DNA of 64,000 nt from Brevibacterium sp. 239c (GTDB lineage Bacteria > Actinomycetota > Actinomycetes > Actinomycetales > Brevibacteriaceae). The notes under the pieces are model-generated. The model had not been told where the DNA came from, did no database searches, and saw nothing but the letters and a program-made list of their open reading frames with translations. Shown here piece by piece: positions 16,533 through 24,971 of the stretch (position 1 is the first letter of the stretch; the number at the start of each line of letters is the position of its first letter). The translations under genes and the position numbers were made by a program. The stretch spans positions 124,001-188,000 of the forward strand of contig NZ_FXZH01000006.1 of the NCBI RefSeq assembly GCF_900169365.1, read 5' to 3'.

Positions 16533-16538
16533 TAGACT
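16533..16538 (+). promoter_or_regulatory. -10 hexamer of leaderless pabC
   Basis: TAGACT ends six bases before the ATG at 16545, with no ribosome-binding sequence in between. A weak TTCCCA upstream could be a -35 element. Confidence 0.4.
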
Positions 16539-16544
16539 GTCGGT

Positions 16545-17429
16545 ATGACCGATGCTCTAGTCCTCATCGACCCCGCCGCGTCCACCGTTGAGGTGGCCGA
16601 TCTCGGTGCCCCGCAGCTGCCCGTCACGGATCTGTCGGCCCATCGCGGTGACGGCATCTTCGAAACCGTTCTCGTGCGCATCGGCGGCGGGATGACCGTT
16701 GTGTCACGTGACCGTCATTTCGCACGATTCTGCGACTCCGCCTCGGCGCTGGGCCTGCCCGATCCCGATCGGGAGCTGTGGGACCGCGGGCTCGACACCG
16801 TGATCGCCGAGGTGCACGCCGCCGATCCGACCACCACCGAGTTCGGGGTCCGCTATGCGCTGTCACGCGGCACCCAGAATCCCGACGGAAGCCAGAGCCC
16901 TCGTGGCTGGGCGTTCAACGTTCCCGTCGATGAGAAGATCAAGCACGCACGAGCGCAGGGGATCTCGGCCGTCAGCCTCGATCGCGGCTACGACGCCTAC
17001 CTCGGAAGCAAGGCACCCTGGCTGCTCGTCGGGGCCAAGACTCTGTCCTACGCGGTCAACCAGGCCGCCGGCAGGTACGCGGCGGAGCAGGGTGCCGATG
17101 AGGCTCTGTTCGTCTCTCACGATGGAGTCGTCCTCGAGGGGCCGACATCCAACCTCATCATTCGCCGAGGCGACACTCTCCTCACGCCGCTCCCGGAAGC
17201 AGGTCTGCTGTCGGGGACGACCCAGCGCCTGATCTTCGATCACGCCGCAGAGCTCGGCTTCAGTGCCGAATATGCGGACCTGAGCCTGAGCGAGGTCATC
17301 GAAGCCGACGGCGCTTGGTATGTGTCCTCGATGCGCACGGCCGTGTCACTCAATCAGCTGGATGGAAACCCGATCTCACGCGATGAGGAGCTGACCGCGC
17401 AGCTGCAGGCGCTGATCAAGGCCGGCTGA
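16545..17429 (+). CDS. pabC: Aminodeoxychorismate lyase / class IV aminotransferase
   Basis: A 294-residue fold-type IV PLP enzyme. HRGDGIFETVLV near the N-terminus is the family entry motif. The PLP lysine is in GAKTLSYAVN. DEALFVSHDGVVLEGPTSNLII and LLSGTTQRLI form the cofactor phosphate-binding region. It probably converts 4-amino-4-deoxychorismate to 4-aminobenzoate and pyruvate for folate synthesis. A branched-chain or D-amino-acid aminotransferase is the main alternative, because class IV members are hard to separate by motif. No other folate gene is nearby. Its 3' end overlaps the convergent small membrane protein gene by 14 bases. Confidence 0.7.
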   Translation: MTDALVLIDPAASTVEVADLGAPQLPVTDLSAHRGDGIFETVLVRIGGGMTVVSRDRHFARFCDSASALGLPDPDRELWDRGLDTVIAEVHAADPTTTEFGVRYALSRGTQNPDGSQSPRGWAFNVPVDEKIKHARAQGISAVSLDRGYDAYLGSKAPWLLVGAKTLSYAVNQAAGRYAAEQGADEALFVSHDGVVLEGPTSNLIIRRGDTLLTPLPEAGLLSGTTQRLIFDHAAELGFSAEYADLSLSEVIEADGAWYVSSMRTAVSLNQLDGNPISRDEELTAQLQALIKAG

Positions 17430-17688
17430 TGCCGTCGGCCGGGCCCGTTGCGGTGCGGCCCGCTGCAGGATGACCTGAGACAGACGTTCCCGCTGCCCGA
17501 CGATTCTCCGCAGAACGAGGAGACGGCACGATGACTGTCAGAATCAGTGCGAGGATGCAGGCACCGCAGCCGGCGAACCACAGGATCCAGAAGATGTCGG
17601 CGAGCAGGGGGAAGAGCCCCAGGATGAAACTCAGCGCACCGAAGACGAACAGCCCGGTGATGACCAGGACTTTCCATTTGCTGAGCAT
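17416..17688 (-). CDS. Small two-helix membrane protein, unknown function
   Basis: A 90-residue protein with two hydrophobic segments (VLVITGLFVFGALSFILGLFPLL and IFWILWFAGCGACILALILTVIV) and a short polar tail rich in Ala, Gly and Arg. AGAGGAG precedes the ATG at 17688, which decides against the longer in-frame start at 17718. I do not recognise the family. It is convergent with pabC and overlaps its last codons. Confidence 0.55.
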   Translation of the reverse strand: MLSKWKVLVITGLFVFGALSFILGLFPLLADIFWILWFAGCGACILALILTVIVPSPRSAENRRAAGTSVSGHPAAGRTATGPADGISRP

Positions 17689-17885
17689 TTCTGCTCCTCT
17701 CGTACGCTGAAGCTTCAATCTATCGGTCGCCTAAGCGGTGCACATCCCTCAAAAGTATGAAGTTCCGCCTCCTGCGTATGAGCCGGTGTCCTGCGCTAGT
17801 GTGGTCACGAACGGATTCGCACTCCAGCGACATCTGCGCGACGCATCATCGTCGCAGGCAAAGCGTCTAACGAAAGGACACGAGC

Positions 17886-18185
17886 ATGGGAAAGCTCGCA
17901 TGGCAGGTCATCGGCGTCGGAGCGCCCATCGTGGCAGCATTCGCGGCTCGCAAGACCTTGACCTTCGCTTGGGAGAAGTCGACCAAACGTCCCGCACCGA
18001 ACAACCCCGTCGATGACGAGATCTCGATGTCCGAGGCTCTGGCCTGGACGATCGTTTCGGGTGTCGGCGTTGCAGTGGCTCAGCTCGTCGTGCAGCGTAT
18101 CGCCGCCAGCACCGTGCGCAACAACTTCGGCGACGATGCTCTGCCCAAGAAGTTCCGCAAGCAGATCGAAGAAGACGTCAACTGA
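17886..18185 (+). CDS. DUF4235-family membrane protein
   Basis: A 99-residue protein with two short hydrophobic segments. The first is VIGVGAPIVAAFAARKTLTFAWEK; the second is EALAWTIVSGVGVAVAQLVVQRIAAS. A basic C-terminus follows. The pattern matches DUF4235, a small actinobacterial membrane family of unknown function. GAAAGGAC lies before the ATG. It is followed by a strong hairpin shared with the convergent aroD gene. Confidence 0.8.
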   Translation: MGKLAWQVIGVGAPIVAAFAARKTLTFAWEKSTKRPAPNNPVDDEISMSEALAWTIVSGVGVAVAQLVVQRIAASTVRNNFGDDALPKKFRKQIEEDVN

Positions 18186-18200
18186 TCTGTCGACATCGTT

Positions 18201-18225
18201 GAACGATCAGCACCACTGATCGTTC
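18201..18225. terminator. Bidirectional terminator between DUF4235 gene and aroD
   Basis: GAACGATCAG (18201-18210) pairs exactly with CTGATCGTTC (18216-18225) around CACCA. It lies between convergent genes, 15 bases after one stop and 32 before the other. Confidence 0.7.
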
Positions 18226-18256
18226 TCCACGCTGATCGGGCAGAATCGCTGACCCG

Positions 18257-19132
18257 TCAGCCGTAGAGTCGGTCGATCATCCCGGCCAGATCCGCCACGG
18301 CGATCTGGCCGGGTGCCGACGACTCCCCGAGTTGCGCAAATGTTGCACAGCTGCCGAAGTCAGCACCCATGACCCGGCTGGCCCTGCCCAGCTGACCCAT
18401 CGAGATCCCGAGGACTGGAATCTCCAAGTCGTCCTCCGCGAGTGCAGTCGACCGCAGGAGCTCCGCGACATCCGCACTGCTGGTGGGCATCATCGCAATC
18501 TTCGCGACATCTGCCCCTGCCTCAGCCATCGCCGCGAACGTGGTTGCCAATGCCTCTGCCGAGTCCGTTCCGGCGAAATTGTGATGTGAGGCGACCACTG
18601 AGATTCCGTGGTTGTGAGCCGCACCGATGAGTTCTGCCGCACCGCCGCGATCGATCTCAACATCGAGTGCCCATACGGCTCCTGAAGTGATTCCTGCCAG
18701 GCCAGTAATGATCGCCCTGAGAATCTCCGTATAGTCTTCTTCGCTCACCTCCGCGCTTCCGCCCTCGTATCCTGTTCGCAGCGTGATAAGAACCGGAAGC
18801 CCTGCAGCGGACACGTGTGAGGCAAAGCCCAAGACCGCCTCGGCGAGGCCCTGGGGGTCGGCTGCACCGGGCTTCGGATCCCGCGACTTCGTGATACCGG
18901 CGATCACGGGATCGATGCGCCATTCGATGACGTCGACGGCTCCGGTATCGGCGATGGCGCTGCACTGCCGCGCGATCTCGTCGGGTGCCGTTGCCTGGAC
19001 GGGAACGATGATGGCCGGGCGCCGTGGATCAGCGACCGCCGGAGTCGCCGCTGACAGGGTCGTTGCCGCTGCGGACGAGTCGAGCACCGATCGGGGACCT
19101 GCGGCATCATTGAGGAACGGCAATTGCTTCAT
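18257..19132 (-). CDS. aroD: Type I 3-dehydroquinate dehydratase
   Basis: A 291-residue type I dehydroquinase, which dehydrates 3-dehydroquinate to 3-dehydroshikimate through a Schiff base. EWRIDPV and TLRTGYEGG are substrate-binding segments. The catalytic His is in VVASHHNF and the Schiff-base lysine in DVAKIAMMP. The closing substrate loop is GSCATFAQLGESSAPGQIAV. Many actinobacteria use the type II enzyme for aromatic synthesis, so this copy may serve quinate/shikimate use or the main pathway; no other shikimate gene is present. A -10 hexamer next to the ATG suggests a leaderless mRNA. Confidence 0.88.
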   Translation of the reverse strand: MKQLPFLNDAAGPRSVLDSSAAATTLSAATPAVADPRRPAIIVPVQATAPDEIARQCSAIADTGAVDVIEWRIDPVIAGITKSRDPKPGAADPQGLAEAVLGFASHVSAAGLPVLITLRTGYEGGSAEVSEEDYTEILRAIITGLAGITSGAVWALDVEIDRGGAAELIGAAHNHGISVVASHHNFAGTDSAEALATTFAAMAEAGADVAKIAMMPTSSADVAELLRSTALAEDDLEIPVLGISMGQLGRASRVMGADFGSCATFAQLGESSAPGQIAVADLAGMIDRLYG

Positions 19133-19138
19133 GGCCCA

Positions 19139-19144
19139 AGCCTA
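19139..19144 (-). promoter_or_regulatory. -10 hexamer of leaderless aroD
   Basis: TAGGCT on the minus strand ends six bases before the aroD ATG, and there is no ribosome-binding sequence. Confidence 0.4.
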
Positions 19145-19182
19145 GGCGTTGAGGCCGGCGCACCAGTGGAGAGGAACACCAC

Positions 19183-19983
19183 GTGGAGACCAAGGACCAG
19201 CTCACGATCACCACTCGCGATGGATTCCCGCTCGCCATCCAGGTCAGCGGCCCACCCGAGGCTCCGGCCCTGCTCCTCCTCCAGGGGCAGTCGAACTCTC
19301 ACGAATGGTGGGACGAGCTGCGCTCGGACTTTGAACCCCAGTTTCGCACCGTCACATTCGACTACCGCGGCACCGGCGGCAGCCGGGGCGAACTGAGCGA
19401 ACTGTCGACGGCGAGCTTCGCCGCCGATGCTGCCGAGGTTCTCGCTCATTTAGGTATCACCCAGGCTGTTGTCTATGGAACGTCGATGGGTGGGCGCATC
19501 GCTCAGATGCTGGCCTTGGATTTCCCCGACCTCATCAGCGCATTGGTCCTGGGGTGCACAATGCTGGGAGGTCCGAAGTCCGTCAAACGGCCCCGCGAGG
19601 TCGGGCAGTCCTTGGCGCGGCTGCGCGGTCGCGAACACACCCAGTATCTGTTCTCGCTCTTCTACACGCCGAACTGGACCGTGGCTCCCAGGTACAGCAA
19701 ATTGCTCGGCGATGACACGATGACCGCCGAGGAATCTGCGGCACATCTGCGCATCAGCGCTCACCACAACGCCTGGGCCCGTCTGCCGGAGATCGCTGCG
19801 CCAACTCTCATCGTCCATGGCGATGCTGACCTCATGAACCCCGTCGACAACGCCCACCTGCTGCATGAGCGCATATCGGGCTCCCGGATTCTCATCTGTC
19901 CCGGCGGTCGACACGGTTTCTTCGAAGAGTTCGCCGAGGTGGTCAACCCTGAGATCCTCGGGTTCCTGAGCGCCAGCTCTTGA
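19183..19983 (+). CDS. Alpha/beta hydrolase
   Basis: A 266-residue alpha/beta-hydrolase. The oxyanion region is LLLLQGQSNSHEWWD. The nucleophile Ser is in YGTSMGGRIAQ, the Asp in VHGDADLMNP and the general-base His in GGRHGFFEE, giving a complete triad. The best guesses are an esterase or an enol-lactone/haloperoxidase-like hydrolase. GGAGAGGAAC precedes the GTG start. It is divergent from aroD by 50 bases. Substrate unknown. Confidence 0.8.
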   Translation: METKDQLTITTRDGFPLAIQVSGPPEAPALLLLQGQSNSHEWWDELRSDFEPQFRTVTFDYRGTGGSRGELSELSTASFAADAAEVLAHLGITQAVVYGTSMGGRIAQMLALDFPDLISALVLGCTMLGGPKSVKRPREVGQSLARLRGREHTQYLFSLFYTPNWTVAPRYSKLLGDDTMTAEESAAHLRISAHHNAWARLPEIAAPTLIVHGDADLMNPVDNAHLLHERISGSRILICPGGRHGFFEEFAEVVNPEILGFLSASS

Positions 19984-19986
19984 ACA

Positions 19987-20002
19987 ACTCTTCCTGAAGA
20001 GT
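19987..20002 (+). terminator. Short hairpin after the hydrolase gene
   Basis: ACTCTTC pairs with GAAGAGT four bases after the stop codon. The loop is only two to four bases, and no strong T-run follows. Confidence 0.4.
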
Positions 20003-20115
20003 CCCTGACTCACGGCCACATCTCCCCGGAGAGCTGACAACCTCGTTCACCATCAAAAATCCGCATTGTGTAACAAATCGGATAAGGCTATGCCTATATG
20101 CCTCAAGAGCTGTTT

Positions 20116-20131
20116 GTAACAATCAAGTAAC
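20116..20131 (+). promoter_or_regulatory. GTAAC-N6-GTAAC direct repeat before proV
   Basis: Two exact GTAAC half-sites spaced 11 bp apart sit 233 bases upstream of the proV start. An identical arrangement occurs at 49606-49621. The spacing suits an OmpR-family dimer such as MtrA. Confidence 0.45.
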
Positions 20132-20363
20132 GCATGCTTTTACATCACTCCAGGTCAGATGGGTCGTCAAGTCCGCCACACCGCGTTCTATCGACAAAGC
20201 CTCTTCCGAAATTCCTGAACAAAACTACAATAGGGAGTGAGATATCCGTGTGCGGTGAGGCGAGTGTGCGATCCAACCAGTTCGGATCGACCACCACCGC
20301 ATCGCAAAACGGGGGTGAAGCCTCTCGTTCTTGCGGAGAGTCAAGAATGCAAGGAGGAATCGC

Positions 20364-21725
20364 GTGAGCGTTGTCAAAGCGTCAAACGTTTACAAGGTCT
20401 TCGGCAAGCGCCAGAACGAGGTCGTCAAACGACTCGAACAGGGCGCAGACCGCAAAGACCTCACCAAACTCGGCACAGCCGCAGTCATCGATGCCAGCTT
20501 TGAAGTCGAAGCAGGCGAAATCTTCGTCGTCATGGGACTGTCAGGTTCCGGCAAATCGACATTGATCCGCACGCTCAATGGCCTGTGGTCGACCACAGCC
20601 GGATCCGTCGAGGTCCTCGGCACCGATTTGGCCAAAGCTGATGCGTCTACGATCCGAAAGGTCCGCGGAAAACACGTCTCGATGGTGTTCCAGCACTTCG
20701 CGCTGCTGCCCCACCGCACGGTCCGCGAGAACGCAGCTTATGCTCTTGAGGTCCAAGGCATGGCGAAGGCCAAACGCCTGGAAAAGGCTGAAGAATGGCT
20801 GAAGACTGTCGGTCTTGATGGTTGGGGCGATAAATACCCGCAGCAGCTGTCGGGCGGCATGCAGCAGCGCGTCGGCCTGGCCCGCGCACTTGCGGCCGAA
20901 ACTGACATTCTGCTTATGGATGAAGCATTCTCCGCTCTTGACCCCTTGATCAGGCGCGAAATGCAGGAACAGCTGGTCGAACTCCAGTCACGCCTGAACA
21001 AGACAATCATCTTCATCACCCACGACCTCAATGAGGCAATGTTCCTCGGCGACCGTATCGCCGTTATGCGCGACGGCAAGATCGTCCAGATCGGTACCGC
21101 GGAAGAGATCCTCACCGAACCCGCAGATGACTATATTGCCGAGTTCGTTCAGGACGTCGATCGCACTCGCGTGCTCACCGCATCGTCGATCATGCGCGAG
21201 ACCAAGGCCACGATCAGCGTTGAGGCAGGTCCCCGCCTGGCGATGAAGACTCTTGAGGACAACAATTCCTCGGGACTCCTCGTCCTCGACGATAACCGCA
21301 CTGTCCTCGGACTGGTCAGTGATCGCACTGTGGTGAAGGCTGCCAAGGAAGGCCATCAGACGATCCGCGACATCGTGGAGAAGACAGACCTCATCACCGT
21401 CAGTCCGGACACTCCGCTGTCCGAACTCTTCGCACCAAGCTCCACAGCCAAGGTGCCGTTGACTGTCGTCGATGAGAATAGCCGACTGCTCGGAATCGTG
21501 CCCCGAGTCGCGCTCCTCAACTCGATGGCCGATCCCGGTCCTGCCACAGGAGAGCTCCCGACGGTCCAAGAAGCACCGGAGCCGATGGTCGAATCACCGA
21601 CCGCTGGCGATAACGATTCTGAAAAGGGTGCGGCTTTCGCTCAGGAATACACGCTCCCGACGGAGTCGACTTCCACCGGTGATGCCGTCGAAGCCAACAA
21701 TGACGCAGAAGGGAGGGACCTCTGA
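20364..21725 (+). CDS. proV: Glycine betaine/proline ABC transporter ATPase with CBS domains
   Basis: A 453-residue ATPase of the ProV/OpuAA group that drives osmoprotectant import. Walker A is GLSGSGKST, the signature is LSGGMQQRV, Walker B is DILLMDEAFSALDP and the H-loop is FITHD. Residues near 275-400 form a CBS pair (TISVEAGPRLAMKTL... SGLLVLDD; VSPDTPLSELF... PLTVVDEN), which in OpuA senses ionic strength. A 60-residue acidic tail follows. The start is GTG 20364 behind AAGGAGG. Its stop overlaps the ATG of proW (TGATG). Confidence 0.93.
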   Translation: MSVVKASNVYKVFGKRQNEVVKRLEQGADRKDLTKLGTAAVIDASFEVEAGEIFVVMGLSGSGKSTLIRTLNGLWSTTAGSVEVLGTDLAKADASTIRKVRGKHVSMVFQHFALLPHRTVRENAAYALEVQGMAKAKRLEKAEEWLKTVGLDGWGDKYPQQLSGGMQQRVGLARALAAETDILLMDEAFSALDPLIRREMQEQLVELQSRLNKTIIFITHDLNEAMFLGDRIAVMRDGKIVQIGTAEEILTEPADDYIAEFVQDVDRTRVLTASSIMRETKATISVEAGPRLAMKTLEDNNSSGLLVLDDNRTVLGLVSDRTVVKAAKEGHQTIRDIVEKTDLITVSPDTPLSELFAPSSTAKVPLTVVDENSRLLGIVPRVALLNSMADPGPATGELPTVQEAPEPMVESPTAGDNDSEKGAAFAQEYTLPTESTSTGDAVEANNDAEGRDL

Positions 21726-22588
21726 TGAACTTCATGAATCCGCGTATTCCGCTCGGTGATTGGGTCAGCGACTTCCTCGACTGGTTCACGAAAGCGTTCC
21801 AAGGGCTGCTGGACTTCATCAACTTCGTTCTCGGTGGCCTCTACGACGTTCTCTACCTCGTCTTCTCATCCCCGATCTATTTTGTGATGATCGTCATTCT
21901 CGCGATCATCGCCTATTTCGCATCGGGATGGAAGCTTGGACTCTTCACCCTCATCGGCTTCTACTTCGTGCGCACACTCGACCAGTGGGACAACACGATG
22001 TCGACCCTTGCGCTGGTGCTCGTCGCAGTCATAGTCGCGCTGATCATCGCGATCCCACTCGGTATCCTGGCTGCGAAGATCAGCTGGGTGTCAACGGTCG
22101 TCAAACCGATACTTGACTTCATGCAGTCGATGCCTGCTCTGGCCTACCTCGTGCCGGCGATCCTGATGTTCGGCATCGGCCAGACCCCAGGCGCAATCGC
22201 AACAATCATCTTCTCCCTGCCCCCTGGCGTCAGGCTCACTGAGCTTGCGATCCGCCAGGTGAACACCGAGGTCGTTGAAGCCGGGCAAGCGTTCGGCGCC
22301 TCCCCAGGACACATCCTCAGCAAGATTCAGATCCCTCTGGCGATGCCGACGATCATGGCCGGCGTCAACCAGGTCATCATGCTCGCCCTGTCGATGGTCG
22401 TCCTCGCCGGCATGGTCGGTGCGGGCGGACTCGGTGGCGCCGTCGTCGGCGGCATCAGCCAACTTGATGTCCCACTCGCCGTTGAGGCTGGCCTCGCGGT
22501 GGTCGTCGTGGCAATCTTCCTCGACCGTGTGACCGCTGCCCTCGGACAGAGGACACCGATTGAACGGGCACGCAAGGCATCTTCCTGA
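21725..22588 (+). CDS. proW: Glycine betaine/proline ABC transporter permease
   Basis: A 287-residue permease with an N-terminal amphipathic segment and about six or seven membrane helices. The cytoplasmic EAA-type loop reads EVVEAGQAFGASPGHILSKIQIPLAMP, which couples to ProV. The segment PILDFMQSMPALAYLVPAILMFGIG is typical of ProW/OpuAB. It is translated from the one-base overlap with proV and followed after 32 bases by the first binding-protein gene. One permease must serve three candidate binding proteins. Confidence 0.93.
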   Translation: MNFMNPRIPLGDWVSDFLDWFTKAFQGLLDFINFVLGGLYDVLYLVFSSPIYFVMIVILAIIAYFASGWKLGLFTLIGFYFVRTLDQWDNTMSTLALVLVAVIVALIIAIPLGILAAKISWVSTVVKPILDFMQSMPALAYLVPAILMFGIGQTPGAIATIIFSLPPGVRLTELAIRQVNTEVVEAGQAFGASPGHILSKIQIPLAMPTIMAGVNQVIMLALSMVVLAGMVGAGGLGGAVVGGISQLDVPLAVEAGLAVVVVAIFLDRVTAALGQRTPIERARKASS

Positions 22589-22620
22589 TCCACACATTTC
22601 AAGAAATGAAGGAGCATCTC

Positions 22621-23619
22621 ATGAAAACGAGAACACTAACCAAGCTGGGCGGCATTCTTGCTGCCAGCGCCCTCGCCCTCACCGCTTGCGGTGCCTCGAA
22701 CTCAGGTGGCGAGGAAGCAGGCGGGGGCGACGAGACCAAGGCCAGCGACAAAGACTGGTCAGCTTGCAAGCCTGGCGATGACTCCAAGGACGTTGCAGAT
22801 ATCAGCGATGATAAGAAGGAAGTATCGCTGGGAATCTTCAACGGCTGGGATGAGTCGTACGCCACCACATATCTCATCAAGAACGTCCTGGAAGAAGACG
22901 GCTACAAGGTCAAGACCGACGAGCTCGACGCTGGACCGATGTTCACCGGTGTGGCAAAAGGCGACATCGATTTCTTCACCGACGGTTGGCTGCCGCTGAC
23001 CCACGAGAGCTACATCGAGAAGTACGGTGATGACCTCGTCGATCATGGTTGCTGGTATGACAATGCCAAGCTCACCATCGCCGTCAACGAGGACTCTCCC
23101 GCCAAGACCATCGAAGACCTCAAAACGATGGGCGACGAGTACGACAACACACTCTACGGAATCGACGCTGGTGCAGGTCTGACGAAGACCACGAAGGAAA
23201 AGGCGATTCCGGAATACGGTCTCGACAACCTCGAATTCAAGATCTCCTCGACCCCAGCCATGCTCGCACAGCTGAAGAAGTCGACCGATGCCGATGAGAA
23301 CGTGGCAGTGACACTGTGGCGTCCGCACTGGGCCTACGATGCTTTCCCAGTTCGTGACCTCAAGGATCCGAAGAATGCCATGGGAGACGCCGAGCGCGTG
23401 TACAGCTTCTCCGGCAAGGACGCAGCCGAAGAGCACCCATATGTCTCACAGCTGCTCCAGAACCTCGTCCTTGACGACGACCACCTCGCCAGCCTTGAGA
23501 ACCTTATGTTCTCCGAGGACAACTACAACGGCAAGGACCACGAAAAGGCCGTCGCCAAATGGCTGAAGGAAAACCCTGACTTCGTCGACCAGTGGAAGAA
23601 GGGCGAACTCGCCAAATAA
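22621..23619 (+). CDS. proX: Betaine-type substrate-binding lipoprotein, copy 1
   Basis: A 332-residue lipoprotein of the OpuAC/ProX family (lipobox ALTAC). Trp residues of the quaternary-amine aromatic cage are visible in FNGWDESYA, TDGWLPLTH and LWRPHWAYDAF. The motif order (WDE, WLP, WRPHW) is a circular permutation of that in B. subtilis OpuAC, a known feature of this family. GAAGGAG precedes the ATG at 22621. It closes the proVW operon. Its last 376 bases are identical to the end of copy 2, and a strong hairpin follows. Confidence 0.92.
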   Translation: MKTRTLTKLGGILAASALALTACGASNSGGEEAGGGDETKASDKDWSACKPGDDSKDVADISDDKKEVSLGIFNGWDESYATTYLIKNVLEEDGYKVKTDELDAGPMFTGVAKGDIDFFTDGWLPLTHESYIEKYGDDLVDHGCWYDNAKLTIAVNEDSPAKTIEDLKTMGDEYDNTLYGIDAGAGLTKTTKEKAIPEYGLDNLEFKISSTPAMLAQLKKSTDADENVAVTLWRPHWAYDAFPVRDLKDPKNAMGDAERVYSFSGKDAAEEHPYVSQLLQNLVLDDDHLASLENLMFSEDNYNGKDHEKAVAKWLKENPDFVDQWKKGELAK

Positions 23620-23623
23620 GCGA
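23248..23623 (+). repeat. 376-bp tract identical to 24391-24766 (copy A)
   Basis: Covers the last 124 codons of proX copy 1, its stop codon and four following bases. It is base-for-base identical to the end of copy 2 (offset 1143), while flanking coding sequence has diverged. A second tract, 23041-23135, differs at a single base. Confidence 0.97.
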
Positions 23624-23659
23624 GCTTGCCGTCGATGACAGTTTGCTGTCATGCGACGA

Positions 23660-23698
23660 GGGGCAGTATTGCAAGCTGATGACTTGCGATGCTGCCCC
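23660..23698 (+). terminator. Strong intrinsic terminator after proX copy 1
   Basis: A 16-bp stem (23660-23675 with 23683-23698, two G-U pairs, seven-base loop) is followed by TTTCTTCC. A smaller hairpin, ATGACAG/CTGTCAT, lies just upstream at 23634-23651. Confidence 0.88.
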
Positions 23699-23775
23699 TT
23701 TCTTCCGCACGTGCGATTGCCTGTGCTCCCGGCGACTCTCAACAGAACAAAAATGAAGAAGGATGAACTAATAAA

Positions 23776-24762
23776 ATGTCTCGGTTGATCAAACTTGGCG
23801 GTGTCTTGGCAGCAAGTGCCCTCGCATTGACTGCCTGCGGTGCATCGAATTCGGGCGGCGCCGGCGGTGAAGAGACAAAGTCTGCATCGGACAAGGATTG
23901 GGCGAACTGCACACCCGGCGACGGCTCCAAGGACGCCAGCGACCTGACTGATGATGACAAGGATGTTTCGTTCGCAGTGTTCAACGGCTGGGACGAGTCA
24001 TATGCCACCACCTATCTGATCAAGAACGTCCTCGAAGCCGACGGCTACAAGGTCAAGACCCAGGAGTTGGATGCCGGTCCTGCCTATACGGGCATCACCC
24101 AGGGCGACGTCGACTTTGTCACCGACACCTGGTTGCCGCTGACCCACGCAAGCTACTTGGAGAAGTTCGGCGACAAGATGGTTGATCATGGTTGCTGGTA
24201 TGACAATGCCAAGCTCACCATCGCCGTCAACGAGGACTCTCCCGCCAAAACCATCGAAGACCTCAAAACGATGGGCGATGAGTACGACAACACACTCTAC
24301 GGAATCGAAGCCGGTGCAGGTCTGACTGAGACCACGAAGGAAAAGGCGATTCCGGAATACGGTCTCGAGGACCTCGACTACAAGATTTCGTCGACCCCAG
24401 CCATGCTCGCACAGCTGAAGAAGTCGACCGATGCCGATGAGAACGTGGCAGTGACACTGTGGCGTCCGCACTGGGCCTACGATGCTTTCCCAGTTCGTGA
24501 CCTCAAGGATCCGAAGAATGCCATGGGAGACGCCGAGCGCGTGTACAGCTTCTCCGGCAAGGACGCAGCCGAAGAGCACCCATATGTCTCACAGCTGCTC
24601 CAGAACCTCGTCCTTGACGACGACCACCTCGCCAGCCTTGAGAACCTTATGTTCTCCGAGGACAACTACAACGGCAAGGACCACGAAAAGGCCGTCGCCA
24701 AATGGCTGAAGGAAAACCCTGACTTCGTCGACCAGTGGAAGAAGGGCGAACTCGCCAAATAA
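23776..24762 (+). CDS. Betaine-type substrate-binding lipoprotein, copy 2
   Basis: A 328-residue paralogue of copy 1 with its own lipobox (ALTAC), a charged Gly/Glu/Lys linker and the same cage Trps (FNGWDESYA, TDTWLPLTH, LWRPHWAYDAF). Its N-terminal half differs from copy 1 in many residues (for example QELDAGPAYTGITQGDVDFVT against DELDAGPMFTGVAKGDIDFFT), while the C-terminal half is identical. GAAGAAGG precedes the ATG. It lies behind the copy 1 terminator, so it needs read-through or its own promoter. It probably delivers a related compatible solute to the same ProW/ProV. Confidence 0.9.
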   Translation: MSRLIKLGGVLAASALALTACGASNSGGAGGEETKSASDKDWANCTPGDGSKDASDLTDDDKDVSFAVFNGWDESYATTYLIKNVLEADGYKVKTQELDAGPAYTGITQGDVDFVTDTWLPLTHASYLEKFGDKMVDHGCWYDNAKLTIAVNEDSPAKTIEDLKTMGDEYDNTLYGIEAGAGLTETTKEKAIPEYGLEDLDYKISSTPAMLAQLKKSTDADENVAVTLWRPHWAYDAFPVRDLKDPKNAMGDAERVYSFSGKDAAEEHPYVSQLLQNLVLDDDHLASLENLMFSEDNYNGKDHEKAVAKWLKENPDFVDQWKKGELAK

Positions 24763-24766
24763 GCGA
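24391..24766 (+). repeat. 376-bp tract identical to 23248-23623 (copy B)
   Basis: Second copy of the identical tract at the 3' end of proX copy 2. The lack of even silent differences points to recent gene conversion or a very recent partial duplication. Confidence 0.97.
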
Positions 24767-24827
24767 ACTTGCCGGGATCACAAGTCCGACATCAGTCAGG
24801 GAACTGACTGAGCAAGAAGAGATCGCA

Positions 24828-24869
24828 GTGAGGGAGGGTTGCAGACGTCTATCTGCAACCCTCCCTCAC
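24828..24869 (+). terminator. 18-bp-stem terminator after proX copy 2
   Basis: 24828-24845 is the exact reverse complement of 24852-24869 around a six-base loop. A smaller hairpin, AGTCAG/CTGACT, lies at 24795-24810. Confidence 0.85.
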
Positions 24870-24971
24870 TTGCTGCAACGAGACGCGTTAGCAACGCCTG
24901 GCCGCTCAGGCATCTTCTCAGCGCTGCCGACAGCGCCCGCGCCTCGGGAAACAAATGGACAAGGAGTAGTC

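Larger units (their letters stand above)
19984..20363 (+). promoter_or_regulatory. 380-bp leader and promoter region of the osmoprotectant operon
   Basis: This is an AT-rich gene-free region. It holds the hydrolase terminator (19987-20002), a GTAAC half-site at 20070, and a full GTAAC-N6-GTAAC repeat at 20116-20131. AAGGAGG (20351-20357) lies before the proV GTG. No exact -10/-35 pair could be fixed. A 77-codon frame (20134-20367) ends in a GTGA overlap with proV but has no ribosome-binding site and looks non-coding. Confidence 0.5.

Noticed and set aside
20134-20367. A 77-codon frame ending in a GTGA overlap with proV, possibly a leader peptide
   Set aside because: It has no ribosome-binding site and a low-complexity, non-conserved-looking translation, and it crosses the predicted regulatory region. 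The overlap is probably chance.
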